The translations under genes and the position numbers were made by a program. A model generated the notes under the pieces. The model was given only the letters and a program-made list of their open reading frames with translations. It was not told where the DNA came from and made no database searches. 64,000 nt of DNA, taken from positions 1-64,000 of the IMG/VR virus record IMGVR_UViG_3300030104_006883; one strand, given 5' to 3'. The stretch's first letter is position 1. Each line of letters starts with the position of its first letter. Of the stretch, positions 46,844 through 56,306 are shown piece after piece. This stretch comes from a virus.

Positions 46844-47718
46844 TGTATAGCTTAGTATTTGATATAGGGCACAACAAGTTTAGGTTTACGGAAAAATGCC
46901 TGGAGGCTAACCCTAGTTGCAATATAGTTGCAGTTGACGCAATAGATTTTAGTAAATGGGCTAAAGTTGACGACGAGAGCAGAAGGGATTTCAACGAAGC
47001 GATCGCTACATTATCACGTCTAAAATCTAAGTATGGAGACAGGATCCAAGTTTACAACAATATAGTAACCGATGAAGAGGGTTGCGAAGAGACCATTAAT
47101 ATACACACGGTTGCAACAGGAAAGTCGACAGCTATGGATATGGACGAACACATGGACCAGTCTCGGTTTTTCAACGGCAATAAATATATACTCGAAGAGT
47201 ATAATAACGTGATGACGACACATACTGGAATCAAGACGCCTCTTGAAGAATACATAATGGGGCTAAAACACAACTATGGTTCTGTAAAAAATGCGATTTC
47301 CACAGCCGCTTTGCCTTACTACCAAGAAGAAACGGTTTTAACCACAACACTAGATTCTCTAATCTCAAAAGAGGGAGTGCCTGATTTAATAAAAATAGAT
47401 GTGGAGGGCTACGAACACAAAGTAATCAAAGGCTTGACAGAGAAAGCGAACAAAATTTGTTTTGAATTTACTGAAGAGATGGACTATTGTTTGTATGAAT
47501 CTTTTCTTCACTTACAATCTTTGGGATATGAAAGCTTTGGAATTTGTGGATTTTTTGAAGAAGGGGACGGACATCGATATTTAACGTATGATTCTAATGG
47601 TGATACTCCTTTTAGAGAGCCTGAAGAATATTTTTCTATGGAATACGTTATGTTAGATTTGAGAAAAATATTGCACCCCAAAAGAAGAGTAAACTGGGGA
47701 ATGGCTTGGGTTAAATAA
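46843..47718 (+). CDS. FkbM-family methyltransferase
   Basis: 291 residues. DIGHNKFRFTEKCLEANP binds SAM, and LIKIDVEGYEHKVIKGL (about 183-199) is the FkbM signature. O-methylates sugars in capsule and O-antigen pathways. Coupled at both ends. Confidence 0.85.
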   Translation: MYSLVFDIGHNKFRFTEKCLEANPSCNIVAVDAIDFSKWAKVDDESRRDFNEAIATLSRLKSKYGDRIQVYNNIVTDEEGCEETINIHTVATGKSTAMDMDEHMDQSRFFNGNKYILEEYNNVMTTHTGIKTPLEEYIMGLKHNYGSVKNAISTAALPYYQEETVLTTTLDSLISKEGVPDLIKIDVEGYEHKVIKGLTEKANKICFEFTEEMDYCLYESFLHLQSLGYESFGICGFFEEGDGHRYLTYDSNGDTPFREPEEYFSMEYVMLDLRKILHPKRRVNWGMAWVK

Positions 47719-48338
47719 TGCTTCACAACCCATACAAAGTAGTACAAATGTTCGAAGAAGAGATCGCTCACTATACGGGAGCCCCCTATGCTGTCTCTGT
47801 CAATAGCTGCACTAATGCTTTATTTTTGGCTTGTAAATGGGCAGGGGTGGAAGGAGAGGAGGTTGTACTTCCAAAGAGAACCTATCTATCCCCGCCGCAA
47901 TCAGTTATGCAAGCGGGCGGCAAGTTAATATTTGAAGATCTAGATTGGCAAGGAATCTACCAACTTAAGCCGTTCCCAATCTACGATGCTGCGAAGAGGC
48001 TAACATCAAATATGTATATTCCCGGCACTCTTATGTGCTTATCTTTCCATATTAAGAAACATTTAAAAATAGGCAAAGGAGGCATGATTCTTTGCGATGA
48101 TATTGATGCTGTTAAGTGGCTAAAAGCTAGAAGATATGAAGGAAGGACAGATGGGATGAAATACCACGAAGACATGATTGATGAAGAGGGGTGGAATATG
48201 TATATGACACCTGAGCAAGCGGCAAGAGGATTAACTTTAATGCAAAATTATCCGGAGCACATGCCGGATATACCGGAAGATCCTCCGTATAGAGATCTGA
48301 CAGAATTTGAATTATTTAAAGATATAGAGGTAAGATAA
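47718..48338 (+). CDS. short DegT/DnrJ-like aminotransferase (missing C-terminal domain)
   Basis: 206 residues against about 370 for the family. VSVNSCTNALFLACKWAG, DAAKRL and SFHIKKHLKIGKGGMI (about 111-126), the last with the PLP Lys in place, are present. The C-terminal domain is nearly absent. Either a minimal aminotransferase or a half enzyme needing a partner. No frameshift is visible; the next gene starts at its stop. Confidence 0.7.
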   Translation: MLHNPYKVVQMFEEEIAHYTGAPYAVSVNSCTNALFLACKWAGVEGEEVVLPKRTYLSPPQSVMQAGGKLIFEDLDWQGIYQLKPFPIYDAAKRLTSNMYIPGTLMCLSFHIKKHLKIGKGGMILCDDIDAVKWLKARRYEGRTDGMKYHEDMIDEEGWNMYMTPEQAARGLTLMQNYPEHMPDIPEDPPYRDLTEFELFKDIEVR

Positions 48339-49066
48339 TGAAAGCGCCTGAAACTATACCATTTATGATGTTTGATAAATACTGCATGAGCGGCGATGCA
48401 AAAATAGAGTACGCCTACAGGAATGACTGTGGAGATGAAACTCAGTCGCTTATTAACAACAATTTCACAAAAGAAGTGTTTGAAAAATCAATAGAAAGAA
48501 TTAAAAACAAAGAGCAAAACTATTACGGACCAACTGATACTTGGATGTATGAAGCACTAGAAAAGTATCCTATAAAAGATAAGCATGTAGTCATATTTGG
48601 ATCAACACACCCTTGGTATGAAGCAATGGCGATATCTTATGGCGCTTCTAAGTGTACTGTAATAGAATACTCTAAAAGAGAAAGTTTTCATGACAGTATA
48701 GAGTATATCCAACCACACGAGGTAGGAGACAACAAATATGACGTTTGCTTCTCTATATCTTCATTTGAACACGATGGGCTTGGTAGGTATGGAGATCCTT
48801 TAGATCCGGAAGGAGATCTTAAGGCAATGATCGCTGCCAAAGATAGAATACACAAAGATGGAATAATGTTTCTTTCTGTCCCAACTGGGTATGATAAGGT
48901 AGTTTTTAATCTTCATAGAGTTTATGGCCAAAAGAGGTTGCCAATGCTTTTGGAAAAGTGGGAAAAGATAGATGCTTTTGGAGAGGATCCAAACATGTTA
49001 ACCAATGATTTTAACGGGGTGAACGGATCCCCTTACCAGCCCATATTGGTGGTTAAAAATACATAA
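48338..49066 (+). CDS. DUF268-like, methyltransferase-fold protein
   Basis: 242 residues. VVIFGSTHPWYEAMAISYGA is SAM-site-like, and SISSFEHDGLGRYGDPLDPE is the DUF268 signature. Function unknown, but such genes recur in surface-sugar clusters. Coupled to both neighbours. Confidence 0.7.
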   Translation: MKAPETIPFMMFDKYCMSGDAKIEYAYRNDCGDETQSLINNNFTKEVFEKSIERIKNKEQNYYGPTDTWMYEALEKYPIKDKHVVIFGSTHPWYEAMAISYGASKCTVIEYSKRESFHDSIEYIQPHEVGDNKYDVCFSISSFEHDGLGRYGDPLDPEGDLKAMIAAKDRIHKDGIMFLSVPTGYDKVVFNLHRVYGQKRLPMLLEKWEKIDAFGEDPNMLTNDFNGVNGSPYQPILVVKNT

Positions 49067-49938
49067 TGATTACTTTTAGTCAATTAGGTATGCTAGGAAG
49101 GCTTGGCAACCAATTATATCAATATGCAACAGCAAAGTCCGTAGCGATTAAAACTGGCAACGTTTTAAAAATTCCCAATCCAGAACATATGTCTTGGCAC
49201 GGTCAAAAATGTTTGCTCAAAAATTTTAAAATTGAGTGTGAGTACCTGGAACTAAGCGAATACAACAATATACAAGCAAGATTTGTAGAGCCTGATCACA
49301 TGAAGTGGTACCCTGAAATTTTTAATGTACCTTCCAACACTGACCTATATGGATTCTTTCAAAGTGTTTATTATTTCCAAGATATCGAAGATCAGGTAAA
49401 AAAAGAATTTATGCTCTTAGATCATTTAGAGAGAGAGGCCGAGGAATACATTAGCTCTTTAAAGGAAGATGGTAGTGAAATTGTTAGTCTTCATGCACGT
49501 CGAGGAGACAACACGGACGGAACAAATCCTGAACTAGGACACTACTATGGCGAAAATGACATTTTTACCTGGGACAGTATATTCGGCAGATATTTTAAAG
49601 AGGCAAAGACTAAATTCAAAGATAAAAAGGTAAAGTACCTTGTCTTTACCGGCGGCAGCAGAGGACAGCTTGGAAACGAAAAGGATGTAGAGTGGTGTAA
49701 AAATAATATAAATGGTGAAAATATTTTATATTGTGAAGGTAAAGATGATATAATGGACTTTGCGATTATGAAGGCTTGTGACCATAATATTACTTGCCAC
49801 AATACATCGTTTGGATGGTGGGCTGCTTACTTAAATAATAACAAAGAAAAGATAGTCGTAGCGCCTAAAAATTATTTTGTTGATGACCCTAGCGCACACA
49901 GGGAAGGGCAAACACCGGAAGACTGGCATCTTGTATAG
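49066..49938 (+). CDS. GT11-like alpha-1,2-fucosyltransferase
   Basis: 290 residues. GRLGNQLYQYATAKSVA at the start and VSLHARRGDN (about 141-150) are GT11 motifs; FGWWAAYL near the end is also typical. Would transfer fucose or a related 6-deoxysugar from GDP. Fits the GDP-sugar genes downstream. Confidence 0.85.
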   Translation: MITFSQLGMLGRLGNQLYQYATAKSVAIKTGNVLKIPNPEHMSWHGQKCLLKNFKIECEYLELSEYNNIQARFVEPDHMKWYPEIFNVPSNTDLYGFFQSVYYFQDIEDQVKKEFMLLDHLEREAEEYISSLKEDGSEIVSLHARRGDNTDGTNPELGHYYGENDIFTWDSIFGRYFKEAKTKFKDKKVKYLVFTGGSRGQLGNEKDVEWCKNNINGENILYCEGKDDIMDFAIMKACDHNITCHNTSFGWWAAYLNNNKEKIVVAPKNYFVDDPSAHREGQTPEDWHLV

Positions 49939-49947
49939 GAGCTAACA

Positions 49948-51063
49948 ATGAACAAGGCATCGGTAATAGGGATCGGAAGATTAGGTCTCTGTTTTTCTTT
50001 AACACTTGAGAGAGCATCATACGATGTGGTTGGGGTGGACGTAAACCAGGACTACGTTGATCTAGTCAATTCTAAACGATTGTCTAGTGTTGAGCCAAAC
50101 GTGGAAGAGTATCTTCAAGAGTCCAAGAATTTTAAAGCTACCACAGATCTTGAGGAGGCGGTAGACTTTTCAAACCTTCTGTTTGTTGTTGTGGCAACCC
50201 CGTCTCTAGACAATGGTAGATATGACCATTCTCAAGTAGATGCACTAGCGGAAGCACTAGTTGAGCTTGGACCAAGGGAAGAAATAAAGCACTTGGTTAT
50301 TTGCTGCACAACTATGCCTGGATATTGCGATACGGTGCAGGAGAAGCTTAAAGGTCTTAACTATGTTGTTAGCTACAATCCGGAGTTTATCGCACAGGGA
50401 AGTATTTTAAGAGACCAATTACAGCCGGATATGGTGCTGATAGGTGAGGGAAACAAAGACGCCGGTATGCTTATAGAGAAAGCATACCGAGACATGACAA
50501 CCAATGCTCCCTTTATACATAAAATGAGCAGAACCGAAGCTGAGTTAACTAAGATATCTTTGAATTGCTTTCTAACAACCAAAATTGCTTTTGCGAACAT
50601 GGTAGGAGATATTGCTATAGCTTCCGGGTGCAACCCACAAAAAATTCTAAACGCCATAGGGGCAGACTCTAGAATTGGTCTAAAATATCTTGGGTACGGT
50701 TTTGGCTACGGAGGCCCTTGTTTCCCGAGAGACAACAGAGCTTTGGCTATCTATGCAAGTGATAAAAATATTAAAGCCCTTATTAGCCTCGCTTCAGATG
50801 AAAGCAACCGGGAGCACCTCAAATTTCAAGTCGAAGATTTTTGTAAAAAAGCAAGAACTGACGTAGTATCCTTCGATTCAGTGACGTATAAGCCGAATAC
50901 TACGATTATCGAAGAGTCGCAGCAGCTAGAATATGCGGCACAAATAGCAAAAAAAGGGTTTACTGTTGTAATTAAAGAATCTAAAGAAGTTGTTAACAAG
51001 CTTAAAGAAAAGTTTGGCAATCTTTTTGTCTATCAAGAGAGAGGCTTTAATAACGATGAATAA
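49948..51063 (+). CDS. UDP-glucose/GDP-mannose 6-dehydrogenase
   Basis: 371 residues. VIGIGRLGLCFSLTLERASY is the NAD site; GGPCFPRDNRAL (about 254-265) has the catalytic Cys. Oxidises a nucleotide-sugar to its uronic acid using two NAD. C-terminal domain somewhat short. Overlaps nadE by 8 nt; the pairing with an NAD-making gene is noteworthy. Confidence 0.85.
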   Translation: MNKASVIGIGRLGLCFSLTLERASYDVVGVDVNQDYVDLVNSKRLSSVEPNVEEYLQESKNFKATTDLEEAVDFSNLLFVVVATPSLDNGRYDHSQVDALAEALVELGPREEIKHLVICCTTMPGYCDTVQEKLKGLNYVVSYNPEFIAQGSILRDQLQPDMVLIGEGNKDAGMLIEKAYRDMTTNAPFIHKMSRTEAELTKISLNCFLTTKIAFANMVGDIAIASGCNPQKILNAIGADSRIGLKYLGYGFGYGGPCFPRDNRALAIYASDKNIKALISLASDESNREHLKFQVEDFCKKARTDVVSFDSVTYKPNTTIIEESQQLEYAAQIAKKGFTVVIKESKEVVNKLKEKFGNLFVYQERGFNNDE

Positions 51064-51835
51064 TAAACAGATAGTAGATTTTATAACAACATGGCTTGAT
51101 AGTGTTGTTGAAAGTGCCTCTTGTGATGGCTTTATTGTTGGCGTATCTGGAGGTATTGATTCTGCACTAACCTCTACCTTGGCGGCAAATACAGGTAGAA
51201 ATGTTTTGCTTCTAAATATGCCTATTTCTCAAGAAAAGGGACAATATGGCAGATCTAACGAGCAGATTGAGTGGCTAAAGCAAAAATATGAAAACGTAAG
51301 CTCTTATGAAATAGATCTAACTGACTCATTTAATATCTTCGTAGATACTATGTCGGCAACAAACCCAACAAAGCTTGCAATTGCGAACTCTGCCTCTAGG
51401 CTAAGAATGATGACTCTCTATGCTTGTGCAAACTCAAAAAATTATATGGTTGTCGGCACTGGAAACAAAGTGGAGGATTATGGTATAGGATTTTTTACTA
51501 AGTACGGCGACGGAGGAGTGGATGTAAGTCCTATAGCGGACTTGTTAAAATCGCAAGTTTATGAACTAGCGTCTTACATGGGAGTTCCGAAATCTATACA
51601 AAACGCTACACCAACTGATGGCCTTTGGGAAGATAATAGATCGGATGAGGACCAGATAGGCGCATCTTATGATGAGTTAGAGTGGGCTCTTGAATACAAC
51701 GATTCTGGTGCCGAAGAGCAGCTTTCTGAAAGACAAAAAAGAGTTCTTGAAGTATATAAACAAAGGCATTATAGTACTAAGCACAAGCTTCAAATGCCGC
51801 CTGTTTGTGAAATACCTAAACATTTAAAAGGATAA
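51056..51835 (+). CDS. nadE: NAD synthase (ammonia-type, NadE)
   Basis: 259 residues from ATG 51056. PP-loop VGVSGGIDSALTSTLAAN (about 26-43), IANSASRLRMMTLYA, VVGTGNKVEDYGIGFFTKYG and DGLWEDNRSDEDQIG are the NadE motifs. It adenylates and amidates nicotinate adenine dinucleotide. No glutaminase domain. Could raise NAD for the dehydrogenases and epimerases around it or counter NAD-depleting defence; both are inferences. Confidence 0.9.
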   Translation: MNNKQIVDFITTWLDSVVESASCDGFIVGVSGGIDSALTSTLAANTGRNVLLLNMPISQEKGQYGRSNEQIEWLKQKYENVSSYEIDLTDSFNIFVDTMSATNPTKLAIANSASRLRMMTLYACANSKNYMVVGTGNKVEDYGIGFFTKYGDGGVDVSPIADLLKSQVYELASYMGVPKSIQNATPTDGLWEDNRSDEDQIGASYDELEWALEYNDSGAEEQLSERQKRVLEVYKQRHYSTKHKLQMPPVCEIPKHLKG

Positions 51836-51839
51836 CGTG

Positions 51840-52853
51840 ATGAAAAGAGCCTTAGTTTGTGGAGCCGGTGGGTTTATCGGTGGCCATCTTGTAAAATACC
51901 TTAAAGACAAGGGATATTGGGTGAGAGGGGTAGACTTAAAGTTTAATGAGTATCACCCGGTACATGAATATGCGGACGACTTTGTTATTGGAGACTTGAG
52001 AGATCCTCACGTTGTTGCTAGTGTAGTTGATGAAGACATGGATGAAGTTTATCAACTTGCGGCAGATATGGGCGGCGCTGGATTTGTTTTTACTGGCGAG
52101 AACGATGCCGATATTATGCACAATTCTGCTTTAATCAATTTGAACATGGTTCATGAAGCGACTAGCAAGCGCGTGAAGAAGATCTTTTATTCGTCTTCCG
52201 CCTGTATGTATCCGGAGCACAATCAATTAGACCCAGATAATCCAAATTGTGTTGAAGACTCTGCGTATCCGGCAAACCCGGACTCTGAGTATGGTTGGGA
52301 AAAGCTTTTTTCTGAGCGACTTTACTTGGCTTTTATGAAGAATAAAGGTATAGAAGTCAGAGTAGCTAGATATCATAATATTTTTGGCCCATGCGGCACT
52401 TGGGATGGCGGGAGAGAGAAGGCTCCCGCAGCGATGTGTAGGAAGGCAGCTAAGGCGAAAGATAGAGGTTTAATCGAAGTGTGGGGGCCTGGGAATCAAA
52501 CAAGGTCCTTTCTTTATGTTGATGAGTGTGTAGAGGCTACATATCGGCTTATGCAATCGGATTTCACCGGCCCGGTAAACATTGGCTCGGAAGAAATGAT
52601 CTCTATTAATGATTTTGCCCAAATGGCTATTGATATATCTGGTAAGAACCTGACAATTTACAACATTGACGGACAAGAATTTGAAAATAAATATGGTCAC
52701 AAGTGCCCCATTGGAGTAAACGGAAGAAATTCTGACAATAAGCTATACGCGGAAAAGATTGGCTGGCAAGTCTCTCAACCACTTTTAGATGGAATGAAAG
52801 AAACTTATAGTTGGGTACAAGAACAGGTGGAGAGTGTAGATGAAGATCGTTGA
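51840..52853 (+). CDS. GDP-mannose 3,5-epimerase-like enzyme
   Basis: 337 residues from ATG 51840. GAGGFIGGHL NAD site, LAADMGGAGF, SSSACMYPE, YGWEKL (catalytic Tyr/Lys), IFGPCGTWDGGREKAPAAM and NGRNSDN closely follow plant-type GDP-mannose 3,5-epimerases. Would give GDP-L-galactose or GDP-L-gulose. Catalytic residues conserved. Confidence 0.82.
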   Translation: MKRALVCGAGGFIGGHLVKYLKDKGYWVRGVDLKFNEYHPVHEYADDFVIGDLRDPHVVASVVDEDMDEVYQLAADMGGAGFVFTGENDADIMHNSALINLNMVHEATSKRVKKIFYSSSACMYPEHNQLDPDNPNCVEDSAYPANPDSEYGWEKLFSERLYLAFMKNKGIEVRVARYHNIFGPCGTWDGGREKAPAAMCRKAAKAKDRGLIEVWGPGNQTRSFLYVDECVEATYRLMQSDFTGPVNIGSEEMISINDFAQMAIDISGKNLTIYNIDGQEFENKYGHKCPIGVNGRNSDNKLYAEKIGWQVSQPLLDGMKETYSWVQEQVESVDEDR

Positions 52854-53799
52854 GGATTGGGGTAGTACTTATGGAGATGCGATTAACCACTATTGGCGTT
52901 TTGAAGATTTTTCAGAAGATGATGGTAAAAATATATTTTTTTTAGGACTTTCCACATCTACTTCTGAATTCAAAGAAAAATATAAAAATTATGAAAACAA
53001 AATGTTTTTTAACACCGAGCACCCCTGCGCCTTTTATGATACAGACCGTAAGATTATAGCTCGAAGCGCTAATTTAGATGGATATTACTCAAAAATTTTC
53101 ACACAAGACCCATACTCTGCCGCATGGTTAAACGAACTACAAGGTAGGGATACTTTTACTTTGCTATACCCAACACCAATTAATAAAAAATATATTGTAG
53201 AAAAGAAACAACAAAAGGAGTATGATGTTTTATATTGGGGAGGGATACACAGCCAAGTACATGTAGACATACTAGATGCAATGAAAGATTTTAAGTATAA
53301 CTTCCTATCTTTAGGACCCGCTCATTGGGGAATTCAGCATATGCCGACGGCTAATTTAATGACGCATCAAAACGCACCAAGAGAAGAAATGTGGCACTTG
53401 ATAAGAAAAACGAAAATAAATGTTATGGCGAACTTGCTTTTTTTAAACCCTGCACATGTGAGTAGAATTAAAAAAATAAAGGGATGGGAGAAAAATGAAG
53501 CTTTTTCACATCTTGATTTGGGTATCCTCCCACAAATAAAATCAAGACCATTCGAATCGGCGGTTAATAGATGCTTAATGCTTGTTAAAAGAAATCCTTG
53601 GAATATAATCGAATATTGGTTTGAGCCTGATAAGGAGTTTGTCTACTATGACAACGAAGAGGACCTGCCTGAAATTATAAACGGAATATTGTCGAATTGG
53701 GAGCATTATGAGAATATAATTGATAATGCTTTTGAAAAAGCAATAAATAACTATACAATTGACCACTTTATGGAAATAGTGAAGGGAGAGTGCATATGA
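52840..53799 (+). CDS. CgeB-like glycosyltransferase, tentative
   Basis: 319 residues. VLYWGGIHSQVHVDILDAMK and the C-terminal RPFESAVNRCLMLVKRNPWN with YYDNEEDLPEIINGI resemble the GT-B donor half of CgeB-type transferases. N-terminal half unassigned. Overlaps both neighbours. Confidence 0.6.
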   Translation: MKIVEDWGSTYGDAINHYWRFEDFSEDDGKNIFFLGLSTSTSEFKEKYKNYENKMFFNTEHPCAFYDTDRKIIARSANLDGYYSKIFTQDPYSAAWLNELQGRDTFTLLYPTPINKKYIVEKKQQKEYDVLYWGGIHSQVHVDILDAMKDFKYNFLSLGPAHWGIQHMPTANLMTHQNAPREEMWHLIRKTKINVMANLLFLNPAHVSRIKKIKGWEKNEAFSHLDLGILPQIKSRPFESAVNRCLMLVKRNPWNIIEYWFEPDKEFVYYDNEEDLPEIINGILSNWEHYENIIDNAFEKAINNYTIDHFMEIVKGECI

Positions 53800-54206
53800 G
53801 TGATAGAAAATATCTACCGACTTTATCGGAGCTAGTTGATCGGCTTTCAATAGTGCAGCTTAAAGAAGTCTTCATAACAGAACATAAGGAAGAGTATGCC
53901 AAAGAGATAGAGGCAATAGTTCACGATATACAACTAATCTTAGACGAGTGTGAGCAGATAGATGCAGAGACGATTCGTGCAATTGTTGTGTTATCACAAA
54001 TGAACTTGCATATTTGGCATAATGAATCAAACTATCGAAAAGGAATTAAAGATGGTAACAACCTTGAATTGACCCATGGATTGAACGGTATCAGAAATGT
54101 AGCGAAGAACAAAATCCAAGAATTGAACGGGGGCAGGAAGGACTACAAGATAGACTGCTTGGCGGCAGAGTTCGAAGATTGGGAGATCTCTTGGAAAAAG
54201 GAATAA
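53796..54206 (+). CDS. unknown 136-residue helical protein of sugar clusters
   Basis: MSDRKYLPTLSELVDRLSIV onward; fully helical, with DRLSIVQLKEVFI near the N-terminus. Overlaps the RmlC-like gene by 28 nt. Proteins of this type occur in glycan loci, but the function is unknown. Confidence 0.6.
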   Translation: MSDRKYLPTLSELVDRLSIVQLKEVFITEHKEEYAKEIEAIVHDIQLILDECEQIDAETIRAIVVLSQMNLHIWHNESNYRKGIKDGNNLELTHGLNGIRNVAKNKIQELNGGRKDYKIDCLAAEFEDWEISWKKE

Positions 54207-54682
54207 TATACGATGTGCTTGAGCACTCCCCGGACGCGTATACAGACTATAGAGGCGACCTGTGGACTCTCTGGCAGGCTGGAGTTAGCGAGCTTGATTT
54301 ACCCTACAATCATGACAAAGTGTCTACTTCTAGAAAGAATGTTCTCCGTGGAATACATGGAGATTTTAAGTCTCATAAACTTATTACATGCTTGTACGGA
54401 GAGATATATTTTGTTATAGTTGATAATAGGAAAGAGTCGCCGACATATAGACAGTGGGACTCTACTATATTGAGTGATAAAAATAGAAAACAAATTTTGC
54501 TGCCCCCTGGAGTAGGCAATGGTTTTTTGGTTCTGAGCGATAACTCTGTATTTCATTACAAATGGTATTATTATGGAGATTATCCTGATGTAGGGGACCA
54601 GTTTAGTATAAAATGGAACGACAGCGAGTTGGGCATTAACTGGCCTATCGGCAATCCGATTCTTTCCCCAAGAGACGCATAA
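54179..54682 (+). CDS. rmlC: RmlC-like cupin (dTDP-4-dehydrorhamnose 3,5-epimerase family)
   Basis: 167 residues; start uncertain (TTG 54179 or GTG 54215). SRKNVLRGIHGDFKSHKLIT and LLPPGVGNGFLVLSDNS are RmlC motifs with the catalytic His in RGIHGD. C-terminal IKWNDSELGINWP matches too. Epimerises a 4-keto sugar nucleotide; the substrate here may be a GDP- rather than dTDP-sugar. Confidence 0.85.
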   Translation: MGDLLEKGIIYDVLEHSPDAYTDYRGDLWTLWQAGVSELDLPYNHDKVSTSRKNVLRGIHGDFKSHKLITCLYGEIYFVIVDNRKESPTYRQWDSTILSDKNRKQILLPPGVGNGFLVLSDNSVFHYKWYYYGDYPDVGDQFSIKWNDSELGINWPIGNPILSPRDA

Positions 54683-54702
54683 AATTTTAAAAGGAAAATA
54701 AA

Positions 54703-55242
54703 ATGAAAAAAGCACTTATTCTTACACACGCTGGGTTTCAAGACCACGAAGTAATTTATCCATATCATAGTCTAAAAGAGAACAACTTTGAAGTTACTGT
54801 TGTAGCTAACCAGCTAGGAAGGTTTTACGGTATTCTAGGTTGTCATATGGTTTGTGATGTCTTAACAACAGACTTCAACGACTCTAAAGAAAGAGCAAAA
54901 TATTTAGAGTATGATTTATTAGTTGTTCCAGGGGGTGTGAAGGCACTAGAAAAGCTAAGGCTAGAAGAGGGAATAGTTGAATTTGTTCGTGAATGGAATG
55001 AACTAGATAAGACTATCTTCTCCCTATGTAACGGCGCTCAACTGCTCATTACGGCAGATGTTGTCAGGGGCAAGACCGTATCAGGGTATTATGCTATTGA
55101 AGCGGACATTAATAATGCGGGAGCGACTTATCATAGAGGCCCTGTTGTTGTTGATAGTAATATAGTCTCTTCCCCACATTATGATTTTATGGGAGAGTGG
55201 ATGAGAACTGGATATCAAACACTTGAGGAAAGAGGCAAGTAG
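54703..55242 (+). CDS. DJ-1/PfpI-family protein
   Basis: 179 residues. LLVVPGGVKALEKLR and TIFSLCNGAQLLITADVVRG (nucleophile Cys about residue 108) are DJ-1/PfpI marks. Family members are chaperones, deglycases or aldehyde-detoxifying enzymes. AAGGA upstream. Role in this operon unknown. Confidence 0.8.
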   Translation: MKKALILTHAGFQDHEVIYPYHSLKENNFEVTVVANQLGRFYGILGCHMVCDVLTTDFNDSKERAKYLEYDLLVVPGGVKALEKLRLEEGIVEFVREWNELDKTIFSLCNGAQLLITADVVRGKTVSGYYAIEADINNAGATYHRGPVVVDSNIVSSPHYDFMGEWMRTGYQTLEERGK

Positions 55243-55245
55243 CTT

Positions 55246-55908
55246 GTGAGAAAATTTGATAACATTGTTAAAAAACCATGGGGATACGAGTACGTAGCAT
55301 ACGAAAACGAACATTGTGCCTTGTGGTTTTTGCACATAAAGCACCAACACAGTACGTCGATGCATTGTCACCCAAATAAAACAACTGGTTTGATTTTATT
55401 AGATGGGCTCGCTGAAGTTTCTTTTATAGGTGATACGTTTCTTCTTAAACCTAATCACAAAATTATGATAAGAAAGGGCCTATTCCACTCTACAAAAGCA
55501 ACAAGCAAGAGTGGGATTAGCTTATTTGAAATAGAGACTCCGGTTGACAAGTTCGATCTCGTTAGGCTGCGAGATAGTTACGGTCGAGAAGGTAAGCCCT
55601 ATGAAGATGTCAGTCATGAGTACCCAAAGCTAGAAGAGTGCTTGAGAATTGAGGAGCCTCCAAGAGGCGCAGAAAATGTATACAGGACTGGTTCGACAAC
55701 CCTTAGAGTATGCAACATAAAAGACACGTCATTTTTTGACGATATAGAAGATGATAAAAATGTAATGTTTTTAAGAGGTGGCATTGTAACTGAGTACGGA
55801 ATTAATGTCGCTGGTCCTGGTGATATTGTATTAAGTAAAGTTATAAAAGAGTTGACAAGTGTTTTTAATAAAATTAAAATGGAAACGATTATAATGGTGT
55901 TTGAATAA
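55246..55908 (+). CDS. cupin, mannose-6-phosphate-isomerase-like
   Basis: 220 residues from GTG 55246. VKKPWGYEYVAYEN and SMHCHPNKTTGLILLDGLAE carry the cupin metal ligands. Short version of the sugar-isomerase cupin. Could isomerise a sugar phosphate or epimerise a keto sugar. Confidence 0.7.
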   Translation: MRKFDNIVKKPWGYEYVAYENEHCALWFLHIKHQHSTSMHCHPNKTTGLILLDGLAEVSFIGDTFLLKPNHKIMIRKGLFHSTKATSKSGISLFEIETPVDKFDLVRLRDSYGREGKPYEDVSHEYPKLEECLRIEEPPRGAENVYRTGSTTLRVCNIKDTSFFDDIEDDKNVMFLRGGIVTEYGINVAGPGDIVLSKVIKELTSVFNKIKMETIIMVFE

Positions 55909-56306
55909 TGAGTGCAAAAGACTATCCACCCGGATTTGAAAAAGATACAAACAATCTTGCTATTGACTTTGATGGCGTGATTCACAACTATGATAAAGGC
56001 TATCACGACGGCACCTGCTATGGTGATCCAATTGAAGGCTCCCTTGAGGCTATAAGAAGCCTGTCAAAAGACTATAATATAGTTATTTTTACGGCCAAGG
56101 CTAAACCATCTAGGCCACTAGTAAACGGAAAGACTGGAGTCGAACTAGTTCAAGAGTGGCTTGAAAAGCATGATGTGATGCAATATGTGGCCGAGATCAC
56201 CGCTGAAAAGCCCCGATCGCAGATCTACATAGATGATAAAGGATACCACTTCCAGAACTGGGAAGACACTCTGAAATACCTGGAAGAGAAAGATGGAAGA
56301 ATTTAG
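55908..56306 (+). CDS. HAD-type phosphatase, 132 residues
   Basis: NLAIDFDGVIHNYDKGYHDG (motif I DFDGV), IVIFTAK (motif II), QIYIDDKGYHF (motif IV). Small HAD like those that dephosphorylate sugar phosphates such as heptose bisphosphates. With the heptose-kinase-like gene at 63456 it may serve heptose synthesis. Overlaps the E1-alpha gene. Confidence 0.75.
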   Translation: MSAKDYPPGFEKDTNNLAIDFDGVIHNYDKGYHDGTCYGDPIEGSLEAIRSLSKDYNIVIFTAKAKPSRPLVNGKTGVELVQEWLEKHDVMQYVAEITAEKPRSQIYIDDKGYHFQNWEDTLKYLEEKDGRI

